A DNA stretch of 64,000 nt, taken from assembly GCA_947494325.1 (NCBI GenBank), contig CANLUS010000001.1, positions 1 to 64,000 on the forward strand, read 5' to 3'. The first letter of the stretch is position 1, and every line of letters begins with the position of its first letter. This DNA is from an uncultured Flavobacteriaceae bacterium. GTDB lineage: Bacteria; Bacteroidota; Bacteroidia; Flavobacteriales; Flavobacteriaceae. The position numbers and the translations under genes are program-made. Under the pieces are notes generated by a model. The model made no database searches. It was not told the DNA's origin and worked only from the letters and a program-made list of their open reading frames with translations. Shown here piece by piece: positions 19,136-29,268 of this stretch.

Positions 19136-19186
19136 TGAAAGGGATTATGAATTAAGGCTTATCCTTCGATAATCTAACTCCTTTCA
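19136..19186 (-). promoter_or_regulatory. Structured RNA leader of rpsD
   Basis: Minus strand, outside in: TGAAAGG (19186-19180) pairs with CCTTTCA (19142-19136); after a five-base bulge GATTAT (19174-19169) pairs with ATAATC (19148-19143); at the tip AAGG (19166-19163) pairs with CCTT (19157-19154). The element ends 16 bases before the rpsD ATG and has no U-tract, so translational control by S4 is a plausible reading. Confidence 0.5.
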
Positions 19187-19204
19187 TTTAAAAAATTAAT
19201 TTAA

Positions 19205-19588
19205 TTATACTCTTCTTCTTTTTGGAGGACGACATCCATTATGTGGCATTGGTGTAACATCAATTATTTCTGTGACTTCGATACCTGCATTATGAATAGT
19301 TCTAATAGCAGACTCTCTACCATTACCTGGGCCCTTTACATACACTTTTACTTTACGTAATCCTGCTTCATGTGCAACAGCTGCACAATCTTCTGCTGCA
19401 GTTTGCGCAGCATATGGTGTATTCTTCTTAGATCCTCGAAATCCTTGCTTACCTGCAGATGACCAAGAAATAACATCTCCTTTTTTATTCGTTAAAGAGA
19501 TAATTATATTATTGAATGAAGCGGTAATATGAGCTTCTCCAATAGCGTCAACAACAACTTTACGTTTTTTTGAACTTGCTTTTGCCAT
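19205..19588 (-). CDS. rpsK: 30S ribosomal protein S11
   Basis: 127 residues; forms the platform of the 30S subunit near the mRNA exit. Signatures are [50 protein letters not shown] and the C-terminal [16 protein letters not shown]. It starts 13 bases after rpsM, in the normal alpha-operon order. Confidence 0.97.
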   Translation of the reverse strand: MAKASSKKRKVVVDAIGEAHITASFNNIIISLTNKKGDVISWSSAGKQGFRGSKKNTPYAAQTAAEDCAAVAHEAGLRKVKVYVKGPGNGRESAIRTIHNAGIEVTEIIDVTPMPHNGCRPPKRRRV

Positions 19589-19601
19589 AATTATTTAGCT
19601 A

Positions 19602-19976
19602 TTATTTAGTTGCTTTCTTTTTGTTAGCAACAGTTTTTCTTTTACCTTTTCTTGTTCTAGAGTTATTCTTAGTTCGTTGTCCTCTTAAAGGAAGACCAAC
19701 TCTATGACGTATACCTCTGTAACAACCTATATCCATTAAACGTTTGATGTTTAATTGTGTTTCAGAACGTAATTCACCCTCGATAGTATATGTACCAGCT
19801 TGCTCACGAATTCTTCCAATTTCATCATCAGACCAATCTTGAACTTTTGTACTTTCATCTACTTTCGCATTTGCTAAAATCTCCTTAGCTCTGCTGTTAC
19901 CAATTCCAAAAATATAAGTTAATGCAATAACTCCTCTTTTATTTTTTGGGATGTCAATTCCTGCTATTCTTGCCAT
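19602..19976 (-). CDS. rpsM: 30S ribosomal protein S13
   Basis: 124 residues; head protein that contacts the P-site tRNA and the 50S subunit. [26 protein letters not shown] is the standard N-terminus, followed by the helix-two-turn-helix region and [28 protein letters not shown]; the basic tail reaches the P site. It begins two bases after the rpmJ stop. Confidence 0.97.
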   Translation of the reverse strand: MARIAGIDIPKNKRGVIALTYIFGIGNSRAKEILANAKVDESTKVQDWSDDEIGRIREQAGTYTIEGELRSETQLNIKRLMDIGCYRGIRHRVGLPLRGQRTKNNSRTRKGKRKTVANKKKATK

Positions 19977-19978
19977 AA

Positions 19979-20095
19979 TTATCCTTGTCTTTGTTTAAAT
20001 CTAGGATTCTTTTTGTTGATTACATATAATCTGCCTTTTCTACGCACAATCTTGCACTCGGCACTTCTCTTTTTTATTGATGCTCTTACTTTCAT
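19979..20095 (-). CDS. rpmJ: 50S ribosomal protein L36 (zinc-free type)
   Basis: 38 residues, [20 protein letters not shown] followed by [18 protein letters not shown], ending TAA at 19979. This is bL36 by sequence and by place between infA and rpsM. Only Cys14 remains of the usual C-C-C-H zinc ribbon (positions 11, 27 and 33 are Ser, Asn and Phe), so it is the zinc-independent form. Confidence 0.95.
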   Translation of the reverse strand: MKVRASIKKRSAECKIVRRKGRLYVINKKNPRFKQRQG

Positions 20096-20122
20096 CTTTT
20101 ATCGTTTTTACGATTAAAATCG

Positions 20123-20338
20123 TTAGTATCTATATGTTATTCGAGCCTTCGTTAAATCATATGGGCTCATTTCTAATTTTACTTTATCTCCAGGTAATAA
20201 TTTGATATAATGCATACGCATCTTTCCAGATATATGCGCAGTAACTATATGTCCATTCTCTAATTCTACTCTAAACATCGCATTAGACAATGCTTCGTTT
20301 ATGGTTCCGTCTTGCTCTATTGCTGGTTGTTTGGCCAT
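20123..20338 (-). CDS. infA: Translation initiation factor IF-1
   Basis: 71-residue OB-fold protein that occupies the 30S A site during initiation. [47 protein letters not shown] and [16 protein letters not shown] are diagnostic. It follows secY with a two-base gap; the map gene often found between them in other bacteria is absent. Confidence 0.97.
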   Translation of the reverse strand: MAKQPAIEQDGTINEALSNAMFRVELENGHIVTAHISGKMRMHYIKLLPGDKVKLEMSPYDLTKARITYRY

Positions 20339-20340
20339 AA

Positions 20341-21678
20341 CTATGCTACTGATTTTCTTTTAGTTCCTGTTTTCATTAAACCATCATAATGACGATTTAA
20401 TAAATGAGAATTTATTTGTTGTATTGTGTCAATTGCAACACCCACCATAATCAATAATGATGTACCTCCATAAAACATTGCCCAACTTGGTTGCACTCCT
20501 GCCTGCACAATAAATGCAGGTAAAATTGCTAAGAAAGCCAAGAATATAGATCCTGGTAATGTAATACGTGATAATATAGTGTCTAAATAATCGGCTGTTT
20601 CCTTACCTGGACGTATCCCTGGTAAAAATCCACCACTTCTCTTTAAGTCATCTGCCATTTTATTCGTTGGAATTGTAATCGCAGTATAAAAATAACTAAA
20701 GATGATGATCAACACAGCGAATAAGACATTATACCATAAACCGAACATATCTAAAAATTCTGTACCAACAGCCTTTAGGGTTTCATTATCAGATTTTGCT
20801 AATAAACTTGGTACAAACATTAATGCTTGTGCGAAGATAATTGGCATTACTCCTGATGAATTAACTTTTAAAGGGATATATTGTCTTGCTCCTGCAACAT
20901 CAGCAACATTTCCGGCAACTGTCCTTCTTGCATACTGAACAGCTATTTTACGAACCGCAGTTACTAATAACACACATGCTAAGATTACAACCAACCAAAC
21001 TATAACTTCAATAAATACCATTAAGATTCCACCATTACTTTGTTGCAATCTTGAAGTCAATTCTTGCATAAAAGTAGAAGGGAAATTCGCAATAATACCA
21101 ATCATAATTAGTAACGAGATTCCGTTCCCAATTCCTTTATCAGTAATTCTTTCACCTAACCACATTGCAAATACTGTTCCTGAGGTTAATAATATAATTG
21201 AAGAGAACCAAAACATAGGACCATTACCTAGCAAAAATGCACTTGCTGGAATTCCTAAACTTGGTAAACTAATGATATAAGTTGGCGCTTGAATCAACAA
21301 AATACCTACCGTCAACCATCTTGTAATTTGATTTATTTTCTTACGACCACTTTCTCCTTCTTTCTGTAGTTTTTGTAAATAAGGAATTGCTATTCCCATT
21401 AATTGCACTACAATAGAAGCTGAAATGTAAGGCATAATACCTAATGCCATAATCGAGGCTTGTGCAAATGCACCTCCGGTAAAGGCATTTAATAAGTTCA
21501 ATAAATTATTATCCTGAGTCGTATTTTGAAGACCACTTAACTGGGTTGGATCAATTCCAGGTAATGGCAATTGTGCAGCTAAACGATACACAACCATTAA
21601 ACCCAATGTCAATAGAATCCTATTCCTAAGTTCTTCTATCTTCCAAATATCTTGTATGGTACTTATAAATTTTTTCAT
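20341..21678 (-). CDS. secY: Protein translocase subunit SecY
   Basis: 445-residue inner-membrane channel with ten predicted membrane spans. The N-terminus [21 protein letters not shown] is followed by [19 protein letters not shown] in TM1, and [15 protein letters not shown] and [21 protein letters not shown] are conserved. The cytoplasmic loop with FKRSGG-like ([14 protein letters not shown]) contacts the ribosome and SecA. It is encoded between rplO and infA, as in other spc operons. Confidence 0.97.
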   Translation of the reverse strand: MKKFISTIQDIWKIEELRNRILLTLGLMVVYRLAAQLPLPGIDPTQLSGLQNTTQDNNLLNLLNAFTGGAFAQASIMALGIMPYISASIVVQLMGIAIPYLQKLQKEGESGRKKINQITRWLTVGILLIQAPTYIISLPSLGIPASAFLLGNGPMFWFSSIILLTSGTVFAMWLGERITDKGIGNGISLLIMIGIIANFPSTFMQELTSRLQQSNGGILMVFIEVIVWLVVILACVLLVTAVRKIAVQYARRTVAGNVADVAGARQYIPLKVNSSGVMPIIFAQALMFVPSLLAKSDNETLKAVGTEFLDMFGLWYNVLFAVLIIIFSYFYTAITIPTNKMADDLKRSGGFLPGIRPGKETADYLDTILSRITLPGSIFLAFLAILPAFIVQAGVQPSWAMFYGGTSLLIMVGVAIDTIQQINSHLLNRHYDGLMKTGTKRKSVA

Positions 21679-21694
21679 TTACTTCTAAAAGTAT

Positions 21695-22144
21695 TTATAG
21701 CGCTACTGCTTCACCACCTGCTTTTTCAATTGCAGCTTTCGCTGTAGCAGTAAATTTATGCACCGTAATATTCAATTTTGCTTTAAGCTCTCCTCTTCCA
21801 AGAATCTTTACCAAATCATTTTTACGAGCTAATCTGTTTTCTACTAAAACATCTAGAGTCACAGTATCTTTAATTCTACCGTTATCTACCATTTCTTGTA
21901 ACTTATCTAAGTTTACACCTACATATTCTTTACGATTAATATTCGTAAAACCAAATTTAGGCACACGACGTTGTAAAGGCATTTGACCTCCTTCAAAACC
22001 AATCTTTTTAGAATAACCAGATCTAGACTTTGCTCCTTTATGACCTCTAGCGGCAGTACCACCTTTACCAGAACCTTGTCCTCTACCTATTCTTTTACCA
22101 GCCTTTGTTGAACCTTCTGCAGGTTTTAAGTTATTTAACTCCAT
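21695..22144 (-). CDS. rplO: 50S ribosomal protein L15
   Basis: 149 residues. The extended Gly/Lys-rich N-terminal arm (RIGRGQGSGKGGTAARGHKGAKSR is the region at about 18-41) threads through 23S rRNA, and the C-terminal half is globular. GFEGGQMPLQRRVPKFGF is a standard uL15 motif. It is 16 bases upstream of secY. Confidence 0.97.
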   Translation of the reverse strand: MELNNLKPAEGSTKAGKRIGRGQGSGKGGTAARGHKGAKSRSGYSKKIGFEGGQMPLQRRVPKFGFTNINRKEYVGVNLDKLQEMVDNGRIKDTVTLDVLVENRLARKNDLVKILGRGELKAKLNITVHKFTATAKAAIEKAGGEAVAL

Positions 22145-22153
22145 AACCTTATA

Positions 22154-22336
22154 TTATTTAATTTCCTCAACAGAAATTAAGTGTTTAACTTTATTTACCA
22201 TTCCTAGAACCGCAGGAGAAGCATCATGCTCAACTACCTGATTCATTTTACGTAAGCCCAATGCTATCAACGTTCTCTTTTGATCTTGAGGACGTCTAAT
22301 TTGACTACGTACTTGTGTAACTTTAATTTTCTTCAT
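22154..22336 (-). CDS. rpmD: 50S ribosomal protein L30
   Basis: 60 residues, short bacterial uL30: KIKVTQVRSQIRRPQDQKRT, then LGLRKMNQVVEHDASPAVLGMV. Lies between rpsE and rplO. Confidence 0.96.
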   Translation of the reverse strand: MKKIKVTQVRSQIRRPQDQKRTLIALGLRKMNQVVEHDASPAVLGMVNKVKHLISVEEIK

Positions 22337-22347
22337 CTTGTCCTCTT

Positions 22348-22872
22348 TTATCCGTTAAAAACTTTTTGCAAAGAAACTCCTCTTTGTTTTGCGATACTAC
22401 TTGCATCACGCAACTGTAATAATGCATCAAATGTTGCTTTTACTACATTGTGAGGATTCGAAGAACCTTGTGATTTTGATAATACATTATGTACTCCCAC
22501 TGATTCCAATACCGCACGCACAGCACCACCGGCAATAACTCCAGTACCACTAGATGCAGGCTTTAAGAATACTTTTGCTCCACCAAATTTACCTTTTTGT
22601 TCATGAGGTAAAGTTTGGTTGATGATCGGAATTCTTATCAAATTCTTTTTAGCATCTTCTATCGCCTTTGCAATTGCAGAAGCAACATCTTTAGATTTTC
22701 CAAGACCATGACCTACTACGCCATCTTCATTACCTACAACAACAATTGCAGAAAAACCAAATGTTCTACCACCTTTTGTTACTTTAGTAACCCTTTGTAC
22801 TCCAACCAAATGATCTTTTAATTCTAACCCGCTTGGTTTTACTCTTTCAACGTTTCCGTATTTTTGATACAT
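22348..22872 (-). CDS. rpsE: 30S ribosomal protein S5
   Basis: 174 residues; helps decoding fidelity and mRNA helicase activity at the entry pore. The double-stranded-RNA-binding-like N-terminal domain contains [20 protein letters not shown] and [20 protein letters not shown]; the C-terminal domain contains [19 protein letters not shown]. In E. coli, spectinomycin-resistance changes map to the loop after VTKVTKGG; nothing altered is seen here. Confidence 0.97.
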   Translation of the reverse strand: MYQKYGNVERVKPSGLELKDHLVGVQRVTKVTKGGRTFGFSAIVVVGNEDGVVGHGLGKSKDVASAIAKAIEDAKKNLIRIPIINQTLPHEQKGKFGGAKVFLKPASSGTGVIAGGAVRAVLESVGVHNVLSKSQGSSNPHNVVKATFDALLQLRDASSIAKQRGVSLQKVFNG

Positions 22873-22881
22873 AATCTCTTA

Positions 22882-23232
22882 TTAAAATTTTAATCCTGCT
22901 TCCCTTGCTCCATCAGCAAGTGCCTTAACTCTACCATGATATAAATATCCGTTACGGTCGAAAGCAACACCTTCGATACCTGCTTTGGCAGCTTTTTCAG
23001 CTAATGCTTTACCTACTTGGGCAGCAACTTCAATTTTAGTTCCTTTAGAAATTCCTTTCTCTCTAGATGATACGGCCAACAATGTTTTTCCGTTTAAATC
23101 ATCTATCAATTGAGCATTGATTTCTTTATTACTTCTAAACACAGATAATCTTGGTCTACTTTCGTTACCAGATACGATTTTACGTATTCTGTGTTTGATT
23201 CTTTGTCTTCTTTCAAGCTTTGATAATGCCAT
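22882..23232 (-). CDS. rplR: 50S ribosomal protein L18
   Basis: 116 residues; binds 5S rRNA in the central protuberance with L5. [25 protein letters not shown] is the N-terminal rRNA-binding part and the protein ends with [20 protein letters not shown] and EAGLKF, typical of uL18. Confidence 0.97.
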   Translation of the reverse strand: MALSKLERRQRIKHRIRKIVSGNESRPRLSVFRSNKEINAQLIDDLNGKTLLAVSSREKGISKGTKIEVAAQVGKALAEKAAKAGIEGVAFDRNGYLYHGRVKALADGAREAGLKF

Positions 23233-23244
23233 AATACTTATTTA

Positions 23245-23787
23245 TTATGCAGATTTACCTGCTTTTCTTCTTAATTGTTCACCTACAAACTTAATTCCTT
23301 TTCCTTTATAAGGTTCTGGCTTACGCATAGATCGAATCTTTGCTGCTACTTGTCCTACCAATTGCTTGTCAGCCGACATCAATTTAATAATAGGGTTCTT
23401 ACCTTTTTCTGAAATAGTTTCCACTTTTACTTCTTTCGCAATATTCATTACGATAGTGTGTGAAAAACCTAAGGCTAAGTCTAATTTTTGACCTTGATTA
23501 CTCGCTCTATATCCTACACCTACTAATTCTAGCTCTTTCGTCCATCCTTTAGATACACCTTCAACCATATTTGAAACTAATGATCTGTAAAGACCATGTT
23601 TCGACTTATCTTCTTTAGCTTCTGAAGAACGTGTTACTAAAACATTTCCTTCTTCTACTTTAATCGTTACGTTCGAAAACTCTTGAGATAATTCTCCTTG
23701 TTTCCCTTTTACAGTCACCACGTTATCTTTAACATCAACTGTAACTCCTTCTGGAATCGCTACTGGATTATTTCCTATTCTTGACAT
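23245..23787 (-). CDS. rplF: 50S ribosomal protein L6
   Basis: 180 residues with the two tandem uL6 domains. MSRIGNNPVAIPEGVTVDV starts the first, and the second ends with the signature IRSMRKPEPYKGKGIKFVGE. It lies near the factor-binding region of the 50S subunit. Confidence 0.97.
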   Translation of the reverse strand: MSRIGNNPVAIPEGVTVDVKDNVVTVKGKQGELSQEFSNVTIKVEEGNVLVTRSSEAKEDKSKHGLYRSLVSNMVEGVSKGWTKELELVGVGYRASNQGQKLDLALGFSHTIVMNIAKEVKVETISEKGKNPIIKLMSADKQLVGQVAAKIRSMRKPEPYKGKGIKFVGEQLRRKAGKSA

Positions 23788-23797
23788 CTCTTAATTT

Positions 23798-24196
23798 TTA
23801 ATAAACGTGACATAAAACTTCACCACCAACGTTTTCCTGACGTGCTTTTTTGTTAGTCATCACACCTTTCGATGTAGATACTATCGCAATTCCAAGTCCA
23901 TTTAAAACTCTCGGTAATTCAGAAGAACTAACATACTTACGTAAACCTGGTTTACTTATTCTTTCAATATTTCTAATCACAGGTTGCTTTGTTTCTTTAT
24001 CATATTTCAAAGCAATTTTTATAGAATCTTGAACCTTATTTTCTTCAAATTTGTAGCTTAAGATAAACCCTTGATCAAATAAAATCTTGGTCATTTCTTT
24101 CTTTAAATTAGAAGCAGGTATTTCAACTACTCTATGTCCTGCACTCGCAGCATTTCTTATTCTTGTCAAATAATCTGCTATAGGATCTGTATACAT
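23798..24196 (-). CDS. rpsH: 30S ribosomal protein S8
   Basis: 132 residues from ATG 24196: [20 protein letters not shown], then the C-terminal [21 protein letters not shown] and [10 protein letters not shown]8 binds 16S helix 21 and in E. coli represses the spc operon. An in-frame ATG at 24247 would add 17 residues with no counterpart in uS8, so I rejected it. The 60-base rpsN-rpsH gap is longer than most in this operon. Confidence 0.96.
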   Translation of the reverse strand: MYTDPIADYLTRIRNAASAGHRVVEIPASNLKKEMTKILFDQGFILSYKFEENKVQDSIKIALKYDKETKQPVIRNIERISKPGLRKYVSSSELPRVLNGLGIAIVSTSKGVMTNKKARQENVGGEVLCHVY

Positions 24197-24256
24197 ATAT
24201 ATTAATTTGCGGTTACGGTTTTCGACGCATGTCGAACCTGAAACCAATTTATAATT

Positions 24257-24526
24257 TTACCAACTAGCTTTTTTAACTCCTGGTATTAAACCTTGATTAG
24301 CCATTTCACGAAACGTTACACGAGAAATACCGAACTGACGCATATATCCTTTTGGTCTTCCTGTTAACTTGCAACGGTTGTGCATGCGAATTGGCGATGC
24401 ATTTTTTGGTAACTTTTGCAATGCTTCATAATCTCCAGCTTCTTTTAAAGCTTTACGTTTTTCAGCATATTTAGCTACTGTTTTTGCTCTTTTCACCTCA
24501 CGGGCTTTCATTGATTCTTTAGCCAT
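24257..24526 (-). CDS. rpsN: 30S ribosomal protein S14 (zinc-free type)
   Basis: 89 residues with a single Cys, so no CxxC zinc knuckles: this is the longer, zinc-independent form. [23 protein letters not shown] and the C-terminal [18 protein letters not shown] are conserved uS14 motifs. Located between rplE and rpsH. Confidence 0.97.
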   Translation of the reverse strand: MAKESMKAREVKRAKTVAKYAEKRKALKEAGDYEALQKLPKNASPIRMHNRCKLTGRPKGYMRQFGISRVTFREMANQGLIPGVKKASW

Positions 24527-24529
24527 CTC

Positions 24530-25081
24530 TTAATTCTTTTTAAATGGTAAACCTAATTCGCTTAATAATGATTTTGCCTCTTTATCAGTAGATGCAGTAG
24601 TCACAAAAGTGATATCCATACCACTTATTTTGTTTACTTTATCAATATTGATTTCAGGAAAAATAATTTGCTCTGTTACTCCTAAATTATAGTTTCCTCT
24701 TCCATCAAATCCGTTTGATTTGATCCCTCTAAAATCTCTAACTCGTGGTAACGAAGCAGTAACCAATCTATCTAAGAACTCATACATTTTGTTACCACGT
24801 AAAGTAACTTTTGCCCCAATTGGCATTCCTTTACGTAATTTAAAAGATGCAACATCCTTTTTTGATAGTGTATGAATTGCTTTTTGACCAGTAATCATAG
24901 TCAACTCATCAATTGCATATTCGATTAATTTTTTGTCAGCAACAGCTGCTCCAACTCCTTTACTCACTACAATTTTTTGTAGTTTAGGAACTTGCATTAC
25001 ATTCTTATAACTGAACTCTTCAGTTAATGCGGCCTTTACTCTGCCGTTGTAATCTTCTTTAAGTCTTGGTACGTATGCCAT
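24530..25081 (-). CDS. rplE: 50S ribosomal protein L5
   Basis: 183 residues; binds 5S rRNA and contacts the P-site tRNA and S13. Conserved blocks are [53 protein letters not shown] and [20 protein letters not shown]. Confidence 0.97.
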   Translation of the reverse strand: MAYVPRLKEDYNGRVKAALTEEFSYKNVMQVPKLQKIVVSKGVGAAVADKKLIEYAIDELTMITGQKAIHTLSKKDVASFKLRKGMPIGAKVTLRGNKMYEFLDRLVTASLPRVRDFRGIKSNGFDGRGNYNLGVTEQIIFPEINIDKVNKISGMDITFVTTASTDKEAKSLLSELGLPFKKN

Positions 25082-25083
25082 AA

Positions 25084-25392
25084 CTATATAATTTCTTTAG
25101 ATTTTTTAGAAAACCTAACTTTCTTACCATCTTCTGTTCTAAAACCTACTCTTGTAGTCTCACCTTTCTCTACTAACATTAAGTTAGAAATATGAATAGG
25201 CGCTTCAAATTTAGAAATACCACCTTGAGGGTTTTGTGCACTAGGCTTCGTGTGTTTAGACACCATATTTACTCCTTCTACAATTGCTTTATTCTTATCG
25301 ATAAGAACTTTCACAATTTTTCCTTCTTGACCTTTATCGTCACCAGCAGTTACTCTAACTGTATCTCCTGTTTTGATCTTTAACTTTGTCAT
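25084..25392 (-). CDS. rplX: 50S ribosomal protein L24
   Basis: 102 residues; an assembly initiator protein of the 50S subunit. The KOW motif is visible at about 8-33 ([21 protein letters not shown]), followed by [19 protein letters not shown]. It is two bases ahead of rplE. Confidence 0.97.
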   Translation of the reverse strand: MTKLKIKTGDTVRVTAGDDKGQEGKIVKVLIDKNKAIVEGVNMVSKHTKPSAQNPQGGISKFEAPIHISNLMLVEKGETTRVGFRTEDGKKVRFSKKSKEII

Positions 25393-25404
25393 GATTATAA
25401 ACTA

Positions 25405-25773
25405 TTAAAGCACTTCCGGTGCTAGTGATACAATTTTCATGAATTGTTTTTCACGAAGTTCTCTTGCAACTGGACCGAAAACACGAGTACCTCGCATCTC
25501 TTCAGTAGGATTTAATAATACACATGCGTTATCATCAAATCTTATATAAGAACCATCTTTACGACGTACTTCTTTCTTCGTACGTACAACAACAGCTCTA
25601 GAAACTTGTCCTTTCTTTACAGTTCCGTTAGGCGTAGCATCTTTTACAGTTACTACAATTTTGTCTCCTACAGAAGCGTAACGTCTTTTTGTTCCGCCAA
25701 GTACACGAATAACAAGTACTTCTTTTGCACCGGTGTTATCTGCTACTTTTAATCTTGATTCTTGTTGTAACAT
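25405..25773 (-). CDS. rplN: 50S ribosomal protein L14
   Basis: 122 residues; intersubunit bridge protein. [41 protein letters not shown] and [19 protein letters not shown] are diagnostic of uL14. Confidence 0.97.
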   Translation of the reverse strand: MLQQESRLKVADNTGAKEVLVIRVLGGTKRRYASVGDKIVVTVKDATPNGTVKKGQVSRAVVVRTKKEVRRKDGSYIRFDDNACVLLNPTEEMRGTRVFGPVARELREKQFMKIVSLAPEVL

Positions 25774-25775
25774 AA

Positions 25776-26033
25776 TTATTTAGCTCTTTCTAAGATTTCT
25801 ACTAATCTCCAACGTTTGGTTTTACTTAATGGACGTGTTTCCATTATTTTAACTGTATCACCAATATTGCAGTCATTTTTCTCATCGTGTGCAACAAATT
25901 TCTTTGTTTTCAATACGAACTTTCCGTACATAGGATGTTTTACTCTAGTTACATCGTTAACAACAATAGACTTATCCATTTTGTTACTTGAAACAACTCC
26001 TATTCTTTCTTTTCTAAGATTTCTTTTTTCCAT
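25776..26033 (-). CDS. rpsQ: 30S ribosomal protein S17
   Basis: 85 residues from ATG 26033 ([20 protein letters not shown]). An ATG six codons upstream (26051) touches the rpmC stop and would add MYSIHK, which uS17 proteins lack, so the inner start is preferred; coupling by the upstream start cannot be excluded. The OB fold includes [20 protein letters not shown] and [19 protein letters not shown]. Confidence 0.95.
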   Translation of the reverse strand: MEKRNLRKERIGVVSSNKMDKSIVVNDVTRVKHPMYGKFVLKTKKFVAHDEKNDCNIGDTVKIMETRPLSKTKRWRLVEILERAK

Positions 26034-26051
26034 CTTGTGAATCGAATACAA

Positions 26052-26243
26052 TTATTGTAATTCTCTTTTTGTTAATTCTGTTGCTACTCTAGCTACAGTT
26101 CTTCTTAGCTCTCTTAATTGCAAAGGTGTTTCCAACGGAGAAATTGCGTGAGCCATTTTAAGATCTGTATAATTTTTCTTTAACGCATCAAATTTCTCTT
26201 GCAATTCTGCTACAGATAATTCTTTAACTTCTGATTGTTTCAT
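26052..26243 (-). CDS. rpmC: 50S ribosomal protein L29
   Basis: 63-residue helical hairpin protein near the peptide exit tunnel, where it helps dock trigger factor and SRP. KQSEVKELSVAELQEKFDAL and the C-terminal LRELRRTVARVATELTKREL are typical uL29 helices. Confidence 0.96.
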   Translation of the reverse strand: MKQSEVKELSVAELQEKFDALKKNYTDLKMAHAISPLETPLQLRELRRTVARVATELTKRELQ

Positions 26244-26254
26244 CTTCTTAATTT

Positions 26255-26683
26255 TTAAGCGTTATCAAAATCTCTTGCTACCACAAACTTTGTTTTCACT
26301 GGCAATTTTTGAGCTGCCAAGCGTAAAGCTTCTTTTGCTACTTCGATAGGTACACCACCGATTTCAAACATAATTCTACCAGGTTTCACTACAGCTACGA
26401 AATATTCAGGAGCACCTTTACCTTTACCCATACGAACTTCTAATGGTTTTTTGGTAATTGGTTTGTCTGGGAAAATTTTAATCCACAAACTTCCTTGTCT
26501 TTTCATATAACGAGTTGCAGCAATACGAGCAGCTTCAATTTGACGAGAAGTTAATAGATCTTGCTCAAGGGCCTTGATACCAAACATTCCGTTAGAAAGT
26601 TGATGACCTCTTTGAGAATTTCCTTTCATATTCCCTTTCGCCTTCTGAACCTTACGATATTTTACTCTTTTAGGTTGTAACAT
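26255..26683 (-). CDS. rplP: 50S ribosomal protein L16
   Basis: 142 residues; organises the A-site tRNA region of the 50S subunit. [39 protein letters not shown] and [20 protein letters not shown] are diagnostic. The conserved arginine of RMGKGKG, a hydroxylation site in E. coli, is present. Confidence 0.97.
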   Translation of the reverse strand: MLQPKRVKYRKVQKAKGNMKGNSQRGHQLSNGMFGIKALEQDLLTSRQIEAARIAATRYMKRQGSLWIKIFPDKPITKKPLEVRMGKGKGAPEYFVAVVKPGRIMFEIGGVPIEVAKEALRLAAQKLPVKTKFVVARDFDNA

Positions 26684-26703
26684 TTTCTAAATCTTTAAAA
26701 AAT

Positions 26704-27426
26704 TTATTTTCTTCTTTGGGGCTTTCTTCCACCTTTATTACCTCGATCACCACCTTTACCTTGTTTCTTAGATAAACCTACTAATGGAGATAATTCTCTC
26801 TTACCATAAACCTCACCTTTCATAATCCATACTTTCACACCTATTCTTCCATAGGTAGTATGAGATTCTACTAGTGCATAATCAATATCAGCTCTGAATG
26901 TAGAAAGAGGAATTCTACCTTCTTTATATGATTCAGAACGTGCCATCTCAGCTCCGTTCAAACGACCTGAAATCTGAACCTTAATTCCTTCAGAATTCAT
27001 TCTCATAGATGCAGCAATCGCCATTTTGATCGCACGTCTATATGAGATTCTATTCTCAATTTGACGAGCAATACTAGTCGCTACTAAATAAGCATCTAAT
27101 TCTGGACGTTTTATTTCAAAAATATTGATCTGTACTTCTTTACCAGTAATCTTTTTAAGCTCTTCTTTTAACTTGTCTACCTCTTGTCCACCTTTTCCGA
27201 TAATAATACCAGGTCTAGCAGTAGTGATAGTAACGGTTACAAGCTTCAAAGTGCGCTCAATAATTACTCTAGAAACACTAGCTTTTTGTAATCTAGCACG
27301 TACGTACTCTCTTATTTTATAATCTTCAGCAATTTTATCGCCATAGTTTTTTCCACCATACCAGTTTGATTCCCATCCTCTGATAATTCCTAAACGATTC
27401 CCTATTGGATTAGTTTTTTGTCCCAT
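26704..27426 (-). CDS. rpsC: 30S ribosomal protein S3
   Basis: 240 residues; at the mRNA entry pore, with helicase activity together with S4 and S5. The type II KH domain contains [20 protein letters not shown]; the C-terminal domain contains [20 protein letters not shown] and AHTTYG-like [21 protein letters not shown] Gly/Lys/Arg-rich tail of about 25 residues ends the protein. Confidence 0.97.
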   Translation of the reverse strand: MGQKTNPIGNRLGIIRGWESNWYGGKNYGDKIAEDYKIREYVRARLQKASVSRVIIERTLKLVTVTITTARPGIIIGKGGQEVDKLKEELKKITGKEVQINIFEIKRPELDAYLVATSIARQIENRISYRRAIKMAIAASMRMNSEGIKVQISGRLNGAEMARSESYKEGRIPLSTFRADIDYALVESHTTYGRIGVKVWIMKGEVYGKRELSPLVGLSKKQGKGGDRGNKGGRKPQRRK

Positions 27427-27431
27427 ACTAT

Positions 27432-27842
27432 TTATGAATTGCTTTCATTTACTTTAGTTCCCAATACCATTGTTACGTGATTAGAACGCTTACGAATTCT
27501 ATGTGCACGACCTTGAGGTGCTGGTCTTAATCTTTTCAACATTGCTGCGCTATCAACATATACTTCTTTTACAAACAAACCTGCATCTTCAATATTTGCA
27601 TCTTCATTTTTTGCTTGCCAGTTAGCGATCGCTGATAATGTTAACTTCTCTAAACTACGTGCAGCTTCTTTTGGACTGAATTTCAAAATAGCTAATGCTT
27701 TTTCAACTTCAACGCCTCTTACCAAATCTGCCACTAAACGCATTTTTCTTGGTGATGTAGGGCAGCCATTTAATTTTGCGAAGAACTTATTCTTTCGCTC
27801 TTCTTTTAGCTGCTCGGCTCTTAATCTTTTACGAACTCCCAT
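27432..27842 (-). CDS. rplV: 50S ribosomal protein L22
   Basis: 136 residues. Its beta-hairpin (here [20 protein letters not shown] and [12 protein letters not shown]) lines the exit tunnel and is the place of macrolide-resistance changes in other species. The core helix region [20 protein letters not shown] is standard uL22. Confidence 0.97.
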   Translation of the reverse strand: MGVRKRLRAEQLKEERKNKFFAKLNGCPTSPRKMRLVADLVRGVEVEKALAILKFSPKEAARSLEKLTLSAIANWQAKNEDANIEDAGLFVKEVYVDSAAMLKRLRPAPQGRAHRIRKRSNHVTMVLGTKVNESNS

Positions 27843-27851
27843 GATTTCCTA

Positions 27852-28130
27852 CTATTTTTTACCTTTATTTTTCGCACCTGCATGTCCTCTAAACGAACGT
27901 GTTGGTGAAAATTCTCCTAACTTATGACCTACCATGTTTTCTGTAACATAAACCGGCACAAATTGACGTCCGTTGTGAACACCGATTGTTTGACCAACAA
28001 AATCAGGTGTAATCATTGAGGCTCTAGACCATGTCTTGATTACAGATTTTTTGTTTGACTCAACATTTGCTTGTACTTTCTTTTCCAATTTATGGAAAAC
28101 ATAAGGTCCTTTTTTTAATGAACGTGCCAT
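27852..28130 (-). CDS. rpsS: 30S ribosomal protein S19
   Basis: 92 residues; head protein paired with S13. [41 protein letters not shown] and [18 protein letters not shown] are diagnostic of uS19. Confidence 0.97.
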   Translation of the reverse strand: MARSLKKGPYVFHKLEKKVQANVESNKKSVIKTWSRASMITPDFVGQTIGVHNGRQFVPVYVTENMVGHKLGEFSPTRSFRGHAGAKNKGKK

Positions 28131-28136
28131 AGTTTC

Positions 28137-28961
28137 TTATTTTTTTCTACGTTCTATAATATATTTATTACTTGCTTTCGTTTTAGAACGTGTTTTATAT
28201 CCTTTTGCAGGAATACCGTTTCTAGAACGAGGATGTCCACCTGAAGATTTACCTTCACCACCACCCATTGGATGATCAACTGGATTCATCACTACTGCTC
28301 TTGTACGAGGTCTTCTACCTTGCCATCTTCCTCTACCTGCTTTACCAGATACTTCTAGTTGATGATCAGAATTAGATACTGTACCAATAGTAGCTTTACA
28401 AGTAACTAAAATTAGTCTCGTTTCTCCTGAAGGCAATTTTACAGTTGCATACTTACCGTCTCTCGCCATTAATTGAGCAAAAGAACCAGCACTACGTGCC
28501 ATAACAGCACCTTGTCCTGGGCGTAATTCTATACAAGAAATTACAGTACCTAAAGGAATATCACTTAAAGGCATACAGTTACCAACTTCTGGAGCTACCT
28601 GATTTCCAGCAACAATTTGCTGACCAACTTTTAGTCCACTTTGTGCGATAACATACCTCTTTTCACCATCAGCATAATTTAATAACGCAATATATGCCGT
28701 ACGGTTCGGATCGTATTCTATTGTTTTCACAGTTGCAGGAACACCATCTTTATCTCTTTTAAAATCGATAATACGATATTGCTTTTTATGACCTCCACCT
28801 AAATAGCGCATGGTCATTTTACCTGTGTTATTTCTACCTCCAGATCTTTTCTTAGGAGCTACTAAACTCTTTTCAGGTTTCGCAGCAGTAACAACATCAA
28901 AGTCGTTTACTACTCTAAAACGCTGACCTGGTGTAACTGGTTTTAATTTTCTTAATGACAT
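28137..28961 (-). CDS. rplB: 50S ribosomal protein L2
   Basis: 274 residues; needed for subunit association and peptidyl transfer. The functional His lies in [41 protein letters not shown] and the SH3-like domain are conserved. Confidence 0.97.
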   Translation of the reverse strand: MSLRKLKPVTPGQRFRVVNDFDVVTAAKPEKSLVAPKKRSGGRNNTGKMTMRYLGGGHKKQYRIIDFKRDKDGVPATVKTIEYDPNRTAYIALLNYADGEKRYVIAQSGLKVGQQIVAGNQVAPEVGNCMPLSDIPLGTVISCIELRPGQGAVMARSAGSFAQLMARDGKYATVKLPSGETRLILVTCKATIGTVSNSDHQLEVSGKAGRGRWQGRRPRTRAVVMNPVDHPMGGGEGKSSGGHPRSRNGIPAKGYKTRSKTKASNKYIIERRKK

Positions 28962-28972
28962 CTTTTTTCGTC

Positions 28973-29263
28973 TTAGATATTACTATAGAAATCTATGTTA
29001 TCTCCTTCAGCCAACTCAACGATTGCTTTTTTATAAGCTCCCTTCATTCCTGTAACCACACCTTGTTTTGTAAACTTGGTATTTCTTTTTACTGGATAAT
29101 TCATCGTTCTAACTTTGTTCACTGAAACTCCATAAGCTTGCTCTATAGCTTCTTTTATTTCTATCTTATTAGCTCTTGGATCAACTACAAATCCGTAACG
29201 GTTAAATAACTCGCTCTGATCAGTTGCCTTTTCGGTAATAATAGGTTTTATTAAAATATTCAT
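28973..29263 (-). CDS. rplW: 50S ribosomal protein L23
   Basis: 96 residues; exit-tunnel rim protein that is the main trigger factor and SRP docking site. [17 protein letters not shown] and the [20 protein letters not shown] region followed by [20 protein letters not shown] identify uL23. Confidence 0.97.
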   Translation of the reverse strand: MNILIKPIITEKATDQSELFNRYGFVVDPRANKIEIKEAIEQAYGVSVNKVRTMNYPVKRNTKFTKQGVVTGMKGAYKKAIVELAEGDNIDFYSNI

Positions 29264-29268
29264 AACTA

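Noticed and set aside
24197-24247. N-terminal extension of S8 from an upstream ATG
   Set aside because: The added 17 residues have no counterpart in uS8; [10 protein letters not shown] is the standard start.
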